From Caldicoprobacter oshimai DSM 21659 (GTDB taxonomy: Bacteria; Bacillota; Clostridia; Caldicoprobacterales; Caldicoprobacteraceae): 64,000 nt of DNA. A program made the position numbers and the translations under genes. Below the pieces are notes generated by a model that worked only from the letters and a program-made list of their open reading frames with translations, had not been told where the DNA came from and did no database searches. Shown here one piece after another: positions 21,630 through 29,893 of this stretch (position 1 is the first letter of the stretch; every line of letters begins with the position of its first letter). The stretch spans positions 310,001 to 374,000 of the forward strand of contig JAGB01000003.1 in assembly GCA_000526435.1 (NCBI GenBank), written 5' to 3'.

Positions 21630-22823
21630 CTATGTACTCTGCACACAGCGCTTTTCCTTCTGCTTGTGCCTGTAAATATAAACCCCTACAGCAAACAGCG
21701 CGATGCCCCAGATGACAAGGGACCTCATTCCCCGTTCCAGGCCTATGGCTTGGGAAACCAAACCCGTGATTGCCGGTACACTCATGCTCCCCAGCGCTGC
21801 CGTCATAACAAGCATCCCGGTGATGAATCCTTTTTGTTCAGGATACATGCCCCCCGCTATAGCAATGGCGGTAGGAAACAACCCCCCGAAGAAAAAGCCC
21901 GTAAACCCAAGCCCCGTTATTGTCAAGACCACAAACGGGCTAAACAGGGCCACTACCATAGATACAAGGCCTCCCAGCACGCTTAAAAATATCACCCTAT
22001 GATATCCCAGCTTCTCGGCCACTATGCTGCACACAAACCTGCCTGATGCCAGCCCCAAGTTATACACAGCAAGAGTCCCCGAAGCAAAAAACACCGGCAG
22101 CTTTACCACATCACCCATATACTTGTTTATCCAGGTATTGATGCTGTGCCCAGCTCCTGAATACAAGAACATCACCATGCTCAACAGCCACAAATACCTT
22201 GACGTGAACAGCATCCTATACGGCCATGAACCAGCTTGCTTTAAATCGCCATCTGAATGCGGAAAAGATTGAAACACAAGAAACAAGGTGATAATCACGC
22301 CTATTGCGGCATTAATATAGTAGACCACACGCCAGTATTCGGTATAGCTCAAAATTGTTCCCGAAACCAAAGGCCCTATGAGGCATCCCACGGCAAAAAA
22401 CATGTTTGCCTTATTGAGCATGCCGCTGGACCTGCCAGGATATATATCCATAATGGTCGAGCTGCCCGCAGCATCGACCGCTCCATGCCCTATACCGGCA
22501 ATAAATGCAAATACAAGAGCAATAAAAAATTGTGATAGGCTGCCCACCCCTATAAGCCCAAGAGTAAGGCATAGGGTCCCCAGTATCACCACCCATTTGG
22601 CCCCAATGCGATCCGTCAGGAGGCCACACAACACAACCAGCAGCATCCTGCCCATAGCCATGAAGCTGGCAAACAAGCCCGCTTGCGCAAGGTTAATGCG
22701 GTAATGCTCTATCAAGAAAGGCATGGTGGCCCCAAAGACCGTAAAAGTCAGCCCAATGAGAAAAAACGCACCGTAAATCGACAGGGTAATAAACCGCTTA
22801 TTTGTATCAACCCTGCTTACCAA
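21630..22823 (-). CDS. MFS transporter, 12 membrane segments
   Basis: 397-residue major facilitator protein. TTG at 22823 is chosen, 9 nt after GGAGG; the frame extends to 22856 but lacks a ribosome binding site there. Helix 1 is FITLSIYGAFFLIGLTFTVFG; the inter-helix 2-3 motif is GLLTDRIGAKWV; helix 4-5 has GIGHGAVDAAGSSTIMDIYP, which recalls the FucP/NarK-like and sugar-proton branches where a (G)AxD motif appears. The C-terminus is short and basic (YIYRHKQKEKR). Substrate is unknown. It is transcribed in the same direction as gcvT and lies about 250 bp upstream of it, but a short GC stem near 21595-21620 followed by T-rich sequence may separate them. Confidence 0.82.
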   Translation of the reverse strand: MVSRVDTNKRFITLSIYGAFFLIGLTFTVFGATMPFLIEHYRINLAQAGLFASFMAMGRMLLVVLCGLLTDRIGAKWVVILGTLCLTLGLIGVGSLSQFFIALVFAFIAGIGHGAVDAAGSSTIMDIYPGRSSGMLNKANMFFAVGCLIGPLVSGTILSYTEYWRVVYYINAAIGVIITLFLVFQSFPHSDGDLKQAGSWPYRMLFTSRYLWLLSMVMFLYSGAGHSINTWINKYMGDVVKLPVFFASGTLAVYNLGLASGRFVCSIVAEKLGYHRVIFLSVLGGLVSMVVALFSPFVVLTITGLGFTGFFFGGLFPTAIAIAGGMYPEQKGFITGMLVMTAALGSMSVPAITGLVSQAIGLERGMRSLVIWGIALFAVGVYIYRHKQKEKRCVQST

Positions 22824-22866
22824 AATTTGATACCTCCATTTTTTCATCATCACCAAAATATTACAA

Positions 22867-23478
22867 CTAGATGATATAGGATATCAACCATGCGATACAT
22901 AAAAAAATTAAAATTATGTACATCAAAGGCAAAGCCTTCTTGAAAACGCGTTTACAGAAGCGAAATACAAGAAGAGGGTGATATACCTGCAAGATACAGT
23001 GCAATGCTTCCCTGTACTCCCTATTCTCGGGCGCCATGTTGACGGCCTGTTGAATGTTGTTGTAACCTTCGGTATACAGCCCCTTTTCCCATAACGCTAT
23101 GCCATTGAGATAGTACCACTGCGCAGTCTTTATCGGCAGAGCAGCCAGTGCAGCTTCAGCCTCTTCAATCCTCCCATGCAATATGAGGTCACGTATATTC
23201 CGATATACACCTGCCTCGGTATCATACGTCCAGGGCGGCTGCCAGCCGCCCCTCAATTTACTTTTGCCACTCACCTTTGTATTGCTTAAAATGGGGTTAG
23301 GCACATCTATCGGTTGAAATCCCTTTAAAATCTTACCCCTTACTATTATATTTAAATTGCCTTCATTTAAATCCCCTTGTTCAACGCTATAGCCTTTTTG
23401 TTGCGCTTCACCTTGAGTATCCGTCGTCTTATAGGCCGGCGCTTTCCACAACGTCCCCGGCACTTTAACAATCTTCAT
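22867..23478 (-). CDS. Hypothetical tail-anchored protein with TPR-like region
   Basis: 203-residue protein, ATG behind GGGGGTATAGGG. The N-terminal half (1-85) is polar with many Gly, Asn and Lys and shows no known motif (KGFQPIDVPNPILSN, GGWQPPWTYDTEAG). Residues 90-155 form short helical pairs of TPR type: GRIEEAEAALAALPI, WYYLNGIALWEKGLYTEGYNNI, and QQAVNMAPENREYREAL. A single hydrophobic helix (LPLMYIILIFLCIAWLISYII) ends the protein, so it is probably anchored by its C-terminus with the body in the cytoplasm. It lies between the MFS gene and the thioesterase on the same strand. The pairing of a TPR-like region and a tail anchor resembles proteins of DnaJ-like sporulation clusters, but no function can be assigned. 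Confidence 0.7.
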   Translation of the reverse strand: MKIVKVPGTLWKAPAYKTTDTQGEAQQKGYSVEQGDLNEGNLNIIVRGKILKGFQPIDVPNPILSNTKVSGKSKLRGGWQPPWTYDTEAGVYRNIRDLILHGRIEEAEAALAALPIKTAQWYYLNGIALWEKGLYTEGYNNIQQAVNMAPENREYREALHCILQVYHPLLVFRFCKRVFKKALPLMYIILIFLCIAWLISYII

Positions 23479-23524
23479 CCCTATACCCCCGTATTTTCGT
23501 TAAGCCTACCCACATCCAATATCC

Positions 23525-24019
23525 TTATTCTGGCTGCGCTTTCTTTTGCCTTTTATGCTTATACATCTCATACCTTCTCTTCCCTTCTTCAAAAGCCCTC
23601 TTTTCCTCCTCGGTTTCCAGTATCAGCCTCGGCACCTCTACCGGACGCCCGTGTTCATCCAATGCCACCATGGTGAAAAATGCTGTAAGAGCAGTTATGG
23701 GCGGCTGATCGCTGCTTAAATCCTCTACCTCTACACGCACAGCTACTTCCATAGAGCTCCTTCCCACGAATACCAGCTGACCTTTACAGGTCACTAGCTG
23801 CCCTACAAATATAGGCTGATAGAATTCCAGCTCGTCCACCCGCGCCGTCACCACATTTCTCCTGCAGTGCTTCCTGGCTACCACATATGCCGTATTGTCC
23901 ATCATCTTCATTATTTCGCCGCCGTGGATATTGCCAGCCGGGTTGGCCTGCTCCGGCAGTACGATCTGCGACATTACGGTCCTTGAATATGAGACAGGTT
24001 TTGCTTCCACCACTATCAC
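23525..24019 (-). CDS. Acyl-CoA thioesterase, hotdog fold (YkhA-like)
   Basis: 164-residue hotdog-fold protein. The block VLPEQANPAGNIHGGEIMKMMDNTAYVVARKHC is the hallmark of the cytosolic acyl-CoA hydrolase family (YkhA/BACH), where Asn and Asp of NxxGNxHGGxxxxxxD are catalytic. A second block, RVDELEFYQPIFVGQLVTCKGQLVFVGRSSMEV, supplies the rest of the fold. It should hydrolyse medium or long acyl-CoA to free acid and CoA in the cytoplasm. The start is uncertain: GTG at 24019 is the longest choice, but GTG codons at 24013 or 24010 sit better behind GAGGTG. The C-terminus is lysine-rich (MYKHKRQKKAQPE). Confidence 0.88.
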   Translation of the reverse strand: MIVVEAKPVSYSRTVMSQIVLPEQANPAGNIHGGEIMKMMDNTAYVVARKHCRRNVVTARVDELEFYQPIFVGQLVTCKGQLVFVGRSSMEVAVRVEVEDLSSDQPPITALTAFFTMVALDEHGRPVEVPRLILETEEEKRAFEEGKRRYEMYKHKRQKKAQPE

Positions 24020-24204
24020 CTCTGCATATCAGTTTGTTTAACGCTCGTCATAGTTCTTAGTTTGTGTCACTTTCATCTGGCTAAAATAGTGCTAAGCCTA
24101 AAAATCTTTCCTCGCTGCAAAACTTTAAATATTGAGTTGGCCTATGCTAAGAATTATATACCATGGAGATAAAAATTTAAACGGGCATTTGCGTTTTAAC
24201 GTCA

Positions 24205-24233
24205 TTGACATGGATCTTTACATGGTGTATCTT
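24205..24233 (+). promoter_or_regulatory. Promoter upstream of the GNAT gene
   Basis: TTGACA (24205-24210), 17-bp spacer, TATCTT (24228-24233). It lies about 90 bp before the acetyltransferase start. The rest of the roughly 300-bp gap (24020-24324) is AT-rich and shows nothing else. Confidence 0.7.
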
Positions 24234-24324
24234 AAATTTTGTATACTTGAAGCATTCAAATAAATAGTTCAAGCAACCGAAAGCATACTGTAACCATTAA
24301 ACGCACAGGGAAGGTGAAAGCAAA

Positions 24325-24753
24325 TTGCAGATTAAATGGCTAAAAGGTACCGATGACCTTACAGACGCATATAAGATACGCTTCAAGGTGTTTGTAGAAG
24401 AACAAAACGTACCTGCCGACCTTGAGGTAGACGACATCGATGGCATCGCGCATCACGTCGTAGTATATCAGGATGGCATTCCCGTGGGAACGGGCAGGGT
24501 ATTTGAGCAGGGCGGCCGGTATTATCTGGGTCGGATCGCCGTTCTGAAGGAGTACAGAAAGCAACACATAGGCTCCCTCATAGTCAAGCTGCTGCTCCAA
24601 AAAGCCTTTGAATGGGGCGCAGAGGAAGTGCACATCCACGCCCAGACCTCTGCACTGGAATTTTACAAAAAATTAGGGTTCATCCCTTATGGCGAACCCT
24701 ATGATGAAGCCGGAATTGGGCATATCAGCATGGTGGCTTATAGAAAAAAATAA
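24325..24753 (+). CDS. GNAT-family N-acetyltransferase (YjcF/ElaA-like)
   Basis: 142-residue acetyl-CoA-dependent acetyltransferase. TTG at 24325 is preceded by GGAAGGTG. The N-terminal IRFKVFVEEQNVPADLEVDD is the signature of the YjcF/ElaA branch, the acetyl-CoA loop is RIAVLKEYRKQHIGSLIVK (about residues 73-91, with the Q-x-x-G turn), and ALEFYKKLGFIPYGEPYDEAGIGH forms the C-terminal strand region. The natural acceptor is unknown for this branch. It is monocistronic with its own TTGACA promoter. Confidence 0.88.
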   Translation: MQIKWLKGTDDLTDAYKIRFKVFVEEQNVPADLEVDDIDGIAHHVVVYQDGIPVGTGRVFEQGGRYYLGRIAVLKEYRKQHIGSLIVKLLLQKAFEWGAEEVHIHAQTSALEFYKKLGFIPYGEPYDEAGIGHISMVAYRKK

Positions 24754-24794
24754 CAGTTTAAACAACACCAGAAAGGAACTAAAAACTCTCGTAT

Positions 24795-25024
24795 TTATAA
24801 AATCACTGTGCTAACTGATTCTCGTAATACCCGCAATGAAACAACTTTCTCTCCTACTTTAAGGTTAAGCATCGAATCATAGGTGTCAGTATTAGCAACC
24901 ACCACTACAGCAGTCCCATCTGGATTCTCAAACGCAACCACATCAAAATTTGGTGGAACATCGAGTTTCCTTACAATTATTCCATACTTTTCCTTAAAAA
25001 GTGTTGCATTTAATATTGCAATTT
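24795..25024 (-). pseudogene. C-terminal remnant of a GH30-like glycoside hydrolase
   Basis: The minus strand encodes about 70 residues ending at TAA (24797-24795): KEKYGIIVRKLDVPPNF, then DVVAFENPDGTAVVVVANTD, then SMLNLKVGEKVVSLRVLRE and SVSTVIL. This reads like the beta-sheet domain that closes GH30 (and related GH5/GH51) enzymes, where VAFxNPDGxxVxVxAN is characteristic. There is no start codon or ribosome binding site, and the frame enters sequence identical to the IS30 left end at 25028-24983, where an upstream stop occurs. The catalytic domain is therefore gone. It is probably a deletion scar from IS30 activity. Confidence 0.65.
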
Positions 25025-25028
25025 AGAT
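24983..25028. repeat. Solitary IS30 end, 45/46 identical to the element at 5366
   Basis: This 46-bp stretch matches the inverted sequence of 5366-5411 with one mismatch, and it includes the terminal block GTGTTGCATTTAAT. No transposase is nearby. It is joined on the left to the glycoside hydrolase remnant and on the right, after about 40 bp, to metH. Confidence 0.88.
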
Positions 25029-25066
25029 ATATATACAAGATACAAAACATCTCTACTCCTTTCACG

Positions 25067-27736
25067 TCACCCCTCTTCCGCCAACCTCTTTGCCAGCTTG
25101 ACCGCACTGTTGGCATCTTCGGCGTATCCATCGGCCCCTATTTCATCGGCAAACTGCCGGGTGACCGCCGCTCCACCCACCATGAACTTGCACTTGAGCC
25201 CTTCCTTCCTGGCCAGTTCTATCACTTCTTTCATATAAACCATGGTTGTGGTCATGAGGGCTGACAGCCCAATGATCTGAGCGCCGGTTTCCTTGGCCTT
25301 CTCGATTATGGTCTCAGCGCTTACATCTTTACCAAGGTCAATGACTTCAAATCCATGATTCCTGAGCATGAGCGCCACTATGTTCTTCCCTATGTCATGT
25401 ATATCACCCTTGACAGTGGCCAGTATCACCTTTGTCTTTTTTGCCTTTGTAGAAGCACCGGCAGCCTCTTCCTGGAGCAGGGGTTCAATGTGCTCAAAGG
25501 CCTTTTTCATAGCCTCAGCGCTCATAAGCAACTGTGGAAGGAAGTACTCTTTCCTCTCAAACAGCTCACCTACATGGGTTATGGCGGGTATAAGATATTC
25601 ATCCATCAGGATCCGCGGAGATATGTCGCGGGCCAAAGCATCCTCTACTATGGACACAATGCCGTGATGGTCGCCCTTAACCACGGCATCAAAAACCTGT
25701 TGCGCGGCTTTTTCCTTCTCTGCAGCTTCGTTCAGCGTGCCCTTGACAACATCATCCCTACCGGCAGCCCTACTTTCTGTCTCTTTCAATATACCCCCCA
25801 ATACACCCTCAGTAGTGTGGGCAGCGCTACCATCAACACCTTGTTTAACAGTTTTTTGGCCATCTCGGCCGCCTTCATCAGCACCTCCAGCAGCGCCGTC
25901 CTGATACTGCGACCTACCCTTCTCGGCGTTATACTCCACTGATCTCGGCCTGTCATCTCGCACCTTTATCCGACTATCGCCTCGTTCCCTGACGGCCTGT
26001 GTGAAATACTTTATATATTTCTGGCTGTACACGTCTCTACCCAGCAGCACTTCAGAGGCCATTTTAACGTTCATCACCGGCTGGTTCAAGGGATTGACTA
26101 TAGCCATGGTAAGCCCCTTGCCCATCGCCATGGCCAGAAAAGCCGCATTCAGCCATCCCCTTTCGGGCAGCCCAAAGGACACATTGGATAGGCCCACTAT
26201 CGTATTGCATCCAAATCTGTTGCTGCACCAGTCTATTAAACTCAAGGTCTCAACTGCCTGCCCCTGGTTGGATGAAACCGCCATCACCAGCCCGTCAACC
26301 ACTATGTCTTCCTTTTGATACCCTAGCAGTGCAGCACGTTCAAATACTTCTTCTACTACCTTTTGCCTCTCACGAGCCGTCAATGGCACGCCTTCATCGG
26401 TAAGCGGCAGGAGTATGAACATGGCGCCGTATTTGGCTGCAACGGGCAATAGCTTCTCTATCTTGTCCTTTTCAAGGGATATGGAATTGACAAGGGCCCT
26501 ACCTGGATAGATTCTGAGCCCCCTCTCCAGCGCTTCAATATTGGAAGAATCCAGGCACAGCGGCGCATCTACCGCTGTAACCAAGGTATCTATGACGTCC
26601 ACCATCGCACTTGCCTCATCAATGCCCGGCATGCCTACGTTGACATCCAGCATATCGGCCCCTTTTTCAACCTGTTCTACTGCAAGCTGGCGGACGTACG
26701 CATAGCGCTTTTGCTTTAAAGCCTCCTGCAGCGACGGCTTTCCTGTGGGATTTATCCTCTCGCCCACCACAACAAAGGGATTACCTGCTCCAATGAATAC
26801 CGTCTTCCTGGCCGATGTGACCGGTGAACCTTGATGTTTTGATGGAGGCAGCGGCTTTATCCCCTCTACATTTCTCGCAACCTCGACCACATACTCCGCC
26901 GAGGTGCCACAGCATCCGCCTATCAAATTGGCCCCCACCTGTGCCAACAGGCTGGCATACCGTCCAAACTCTTCTGGCCCCATCTCAAATACCGTCACGC
27001 CATTCGCCAGCTTTGGCAGCCCTGCATTAGGTTTTGCTAGCAATGGCACTTTAGCATAAGGCTTCATATGCTCTATAATGCTCACCATCTTGTCAGGGCC
27101 AGTGGAACAGTTACACCCCACCACATCCGCACCCAGGCTTTGAAGGGTAATAAGTGCCGTGACCGGATCAGTACCAGTCAGTGTCCTCTCCCCTTCCTCA
27201 AACGTCATGGTGACCCATACTGGAAGGCCGCAACTTTCCTTCACCGCCAGCAAAGCCGCCCTGGCTTCCTGAATGTCGGTCATGGTCTCTATAATAAACA
27301 GGTCAACTCCTCCCTCGAGCAATCCCCTTACCTGTTCCTTGTAAACCTCTACCGCCTCTTCAAACGAAAGGTCACCAATAGGATGAATATACCGCCCTGT
27401 ACTTGATATATCTCCAGCAACAAGAGCATGCCCCCCAGCCGCCTGCCTGGACAGCCGGGCCAGCTGGCGGTTTATATCTATTACTTTATCCCCCAGCCCA
27501 AATTCCTCCAGCTTTATGCGGTTGGCACCAAAGGTAGCTGTATATAGCACACGGGCACCGGCTTCAACATAACCCTTCTGTATAGCCAACAGGACATCAG
27601 GATGCTCCAAAGCCCACAGCTCGGGGCACATCCCCGGCGGCATCCCTTTTTTCTGAAGCTCGGTACCCATAGCCCCGTCCAGCACTATAACCCTTTCATT
27701 CATCAACTGCTTCAAAGTCGTCCAGTTCATACTCAT
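25067..27736 (-). CDS. metH: Cobalamin-dependent methionine synthase, no activation domain
   Basis: About 889 residues. It transfers the methyl of 5-methyl-THF via cobalamin to homocysteine (EC 2.1.1.13). Domains in order: homocysteine methyltransferase barrel (about 1-300) with the zinc cysteines in GCNCS and GGCCG; pterin-binding barrel (about 325-590, VVGERINPTGK, LDVNVG); a low-complexity Gly/Asp/Glu/Lys linker (about 600-680); B12-binding cap helices and Rossmann domain with DIHDIGKN (about 778), whose His is the lower cobalt ligand. The C-terminal AdoMet activation domain of E. coli MetH is absent, so reductive activation must come from a separate protein, as in many anaerobes. ATG at 27736 or 27730 follows AGAAAGG; the frame also extends to 27763 without support. 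It follows the MetF fusion gene by about 40 bp. Confidence 0.93.
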   Translation of the reverse strand: MSMNWTTLKQLMNERVIVLDGAMGTELQKKGMPPGMCPELWALEHPDVLLAIQKGYVEAGARVLYTATFGANRIKLEEFGLGDKVIDINRQLARLSRQAAGGHALVAGDISSTGRYIHPIGDLSFEEAVEVYKEQVRGLLEGGVDLFIIETMTDIQEARAALLAVKESCGLPVWVTMTFEEGERTLTGTDPVTALITLQSLGADVVGCNCSTGPDKMVSIIEHMKPYAKVPLLAKPNAGLPKLANGVTVFEMGPEEFGRYASLLAQVGANLIGGCCGTSAEYVVEVARNVEGIKPLPPSKHQGSPVTSARKTVFIGAGNPFVVVGERINPTGKPSLQEALKQKRYAYVRQLAVEQVEKGADMLDVNVGMPGIDEASAMVDVIDTLVTAVDAPLCLDSSNIEALERGLRIYPGRALVNSISLEKDKIEKLLPVAAKYGAMFILLPLTDEGVPLTARERQKVVEEVFERAALLGYQKEDIVVDGLVMAVSSNQGQAVETLSLIDWCSNRFGCNTIVGLSNVSFGLPERGWLNAAFLAMAMGKGLTMAIVNPLNQPVMNVKMASEVLLGRDVYSQKYIKYFTQAVRERGDSRIKVRDDRPRSVEYNAEKGRSQYQDGAAGGADEGGRDGQKTVKQGVDGSAAHTTEGVLGGILKETESRAAGRDDVVKGTLNEAAEKEKAAQQVFDAVVKGDHHGIVSIVEDALARDISPRILMDEYLIPAITHVGELFERKEYFLPQLLMSAEAMKKAFEHIEPLLQEEAAGASTKAKKTKVILATVKGDIHDIGKNIVALMLRNHGFEVIDLGKDVSAETIIEKAKETGAQIIGLSALMTTTMVYMKEVIELARKEGLKCKFMVGGAAVTRQFADEIGADGYAEDANSAVKLAKRLAEEG

Positions 27737-27775
27737 CCAACCTTTCTTTAATCCATCTGGCATTCAATTTTGATT

Positions 27776-29593
27776 CTAGCATCTCCGTATCCTCTTTAGG
27801 CTTCTTAAAGTAAGCTTCCCTTTAAAACCCTGACCACCATATTCACCCTGTTGGAAGGGCGTTATCAAGTATAGACCGTCAACATGCTGCTTTATATTAT
27901 TTATCAGCTCAACCGCTATCTCGATCCCCACCTCTTCAGCTTCCTGCCTGTCCATATCCGGCCTAAAACGCTCAATATAATGGGAAGGTATGGATATCCC
28001 CGGTATCTCGTTGTTCAAAAACAGAGCATTTTTGTAGCTCACAATGGGCATAACCCCACCCAGGATTTTAACCTTTTCCCTGGCCTTGAGCCTGGCCAGA
28101 TACTCTATGACCTCAGAAGCAAAGACGGGTTGCGTGAGGAAAAACCGGGCCCCATTTTCCATTTTGCGCTCCATTCTAGATATCTCGGCATCCCTGTTTT
28201 GAACATTGAGATTCAACGCCCCGCCTACTATATAAGGATCCTGGCTGAAAAGCTCGTTGTTCATCTCCTGTATAAGGGCCATGAGCTTGAACGAGTTCAA
28301 ATCAAACACGCTTTTTACAGAGCTCTTTTCGGCACCCGGTATGGGATCGCCGGTCACAACCAGCAAATTACGTATCCCTTCCACATACCCCGCAAGTAGC
28401 AACGACTTGAGGCCAATTAGATTATGGTCCCTGCAGCACAGATGGGGTATTACTTCTATGCCCACTTCCCTCTTTATCTTGGCCGCCAGCATCATGGAAT
28501 TCAGTCGGGGTCGAGCCAGAGGCGAATCGGCCACGGTAACTGCATCGACGCCGTTTTGCTTTAAAACCGCGGCCCCTTCCATAATCTTTTCCACACTCAC
28601 ATCAAAAGGCGGGTCAAGCTCGACCACAACCGGGAATTTTCCCTCAACAAGCTTGGTGTAAAAATCATTTTTTCCCATAGTAATATGCCAGACCTTGCGT
28701 ACAGGTGCAGATGCCCTACGCTTCTCCCCCGCAAACTCGGCCAGCTTGTCCCGCATCTTGCTTATGTGCAGCGGCGTGGTCCCGCAACAGCCGCCTACTA
28801 TCTTTACGCCCAGCCTGGCCACATCCATCATGATGTTTGAAAAATACTCGGGATTACGGGTATACACCGTTCTTTGATGAACAATTTCGGGATAGCCGGC
28901 ATTGGGCATAACCGATACTATATCCCCCGAAAAGTCAAAAGCCCTTATGTTTTGATAAAGGTGCGCCGGCCCGGCACCGCAGTTAAAACCGTACGCATCA
29001 ATATACGGTATGGCCTTTACCTCTTTAATGATCCTGGAAATGCTTATGCCCTTTCTGGTATAGCCGTCAACCGTTGTGGCAAACTGAACCAAAATAAAAG
29101 CCTGACTGTTTTTGCTCTTTATATACTCGGTAACCTCACGTAAATAATCGGTACTGCTCAGGGTTTCCAATACAAATATATCGGCTCCCGCTTCAATAAA
29201 GGCATCTACTATGAAGCGGTATTCATCCAAAATGAATTCGGGGTCCACTTCCTTTTTATCGGCCGTCATCTCGGGTATAGGTCCCATATCTGCTGCAACA
29301 AATACCTCTCTGCCCCGTGCAGCCTGCAGTGCAATCTCATAACCCTTTGCTATGATCCGCTTTACTTGATCTCTGGAAACATCCAGTGCCAAGGTATTTG
29401 CAGAAAAAGTATTAGTCCTTATTAGCCTTGCTCCCGCCTGGATATATTCAGCATGGATAGCCTTGACGACCTCTGGCTCTGTCTCATTGGCCAGCTCCGA
29501 AAAAGCGGCATCCTCACCGGTTATCTGCGAGTAATAGGTCCCCATGGCACCGTCGGCCAATAGTATATTGTCCTGCAAGTACTCCTTTATCAT
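27776..29593 (-). CDS. Bifunctional homocysteine S-methyltransferase / methylene-THF reductase
   Basis: 605-residue fusion of YitJ type. Residues 1 to about 290 form a homocysteine methyltransferase barrel starting with LLADGAMGTYY and carrying zinc ligands in NCGAG and GGCCGT (near 268). Residues from about 310 form the MetF flavoprotein barrel (VVELDPPFDVSVEKIMEG, VTGDPIPG, FFLTQPVFA), reducing methylene-THF to methyl-THF. With the adjacent MetH this makes a complete path from methylene-THF, such as that made by the gcv operon, to methionine. It starts with ATG behind GGAGT. No SAM riboswitch is visible upstream, where one is common in Bacillales. A 5-methyl-THF:homocysteine role for the N-terminal domain alone is not proven. 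Confidence 0.92.
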   Translation of the reverse strand: MIKEYLQDNILLADGAMGTYYSQITGEDAAFSELANETEPEVVKAIHAEYIQAGARLIRTNTFSANTLALDVSRDQVKRIIAKGYEIALQAARGREVFVAADMGPIPEMTADKKEVDPEFILDEYRFIVDAFIEAGADIFVLETLSSTDYLREVTEYIKSKNSQAFILVQFATTVDGYTRKGISISRIIKEVKAIPYIDAYGFNCGAGPAHLYQNIRAFDFSGDIVSVMPNAGYPEIVHQRTVYTRNPEYFSNIMMDVARLGVKIVGGCCGTTPLHISKMRDKLAEFAGEKRRASAPVRKVWHITMGKNDFYTKLVEGKFPVVVELDPPFDVSVEKIMEGAAVLKQNGVDAVTVADSPLARPRLNSMMLAAKIKREVGIEVIPHLCCRDHNLIGLKSLLLAGYVEGIRNLLVVTGDPIPGAEKSSVKSVFDLNSFKLMALIQEMNNELFSQDPYIVGGALNLNVQNRDAEISRMERKMENGARFFLTQPVFASEVIEYLARLKAREKVKILGGVMPIVSYKNALFLNNEIPGISIPSHYIERFRPDMDRQEAEEVGIEIAVELINNIKQHVDGLYLITPFQQGEYGGQGFKGKLTLRSLKRIRRC

Positions 29594-29893
29594 GGTTTAA
29601 TACTCCTTTATCACCATTACATCCAGCAGATATTATTATCCATTTTACCTTAAATGCTTTGACAAATACAAGTACAAAAATCCTATTCCTCATCAACCCC
29701 CGTTTAAACCAGGACGAGATTGTTAGCAAGTAAAATTAACCCTTTGGAGAACATCATAAAACGACCTATATGCCACTATTACCACATTATAAAGAATAAA
29801 CCTCTTTGCAATAAATGCAAAGGGGTTCCAAAATTCGACAAAGTTTTTGCTCAATTTACCCAGTTACTCCTTCTCATTATATCTCCTTACGGG
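29594..29893. other. Intergenic region between yitJ-like gene and cysS
   Basis: 300 bp without a gene. It holds the cysS terminator hairpin (29799-29827). On the minus strand TTGTCA followed by GATAAT at about 19 bp, near 29640-29665, may be a weak promoter for the yitJ-like gene. No S-box is present. Confidence 0.4.
29799..29827 (-). terminator. Terminator downstream of cysS
   Basis: AACCTCTTTGCA (29799-29810) pairs with TGCAAAGGGGTT (29816-29827), with one wobble. On the minus strand it is followed by TATTCTTTAT. It lies about 65 bp beyond the cysS stop. Confidence 0.65.

Noticed and set aside
29594-29893. SAM (S-box) riboswitch for the MetF fusion gene
   Set aside because: The conserved S-box blocks are absent; only the cysS terminator and a weak promoter are visible.
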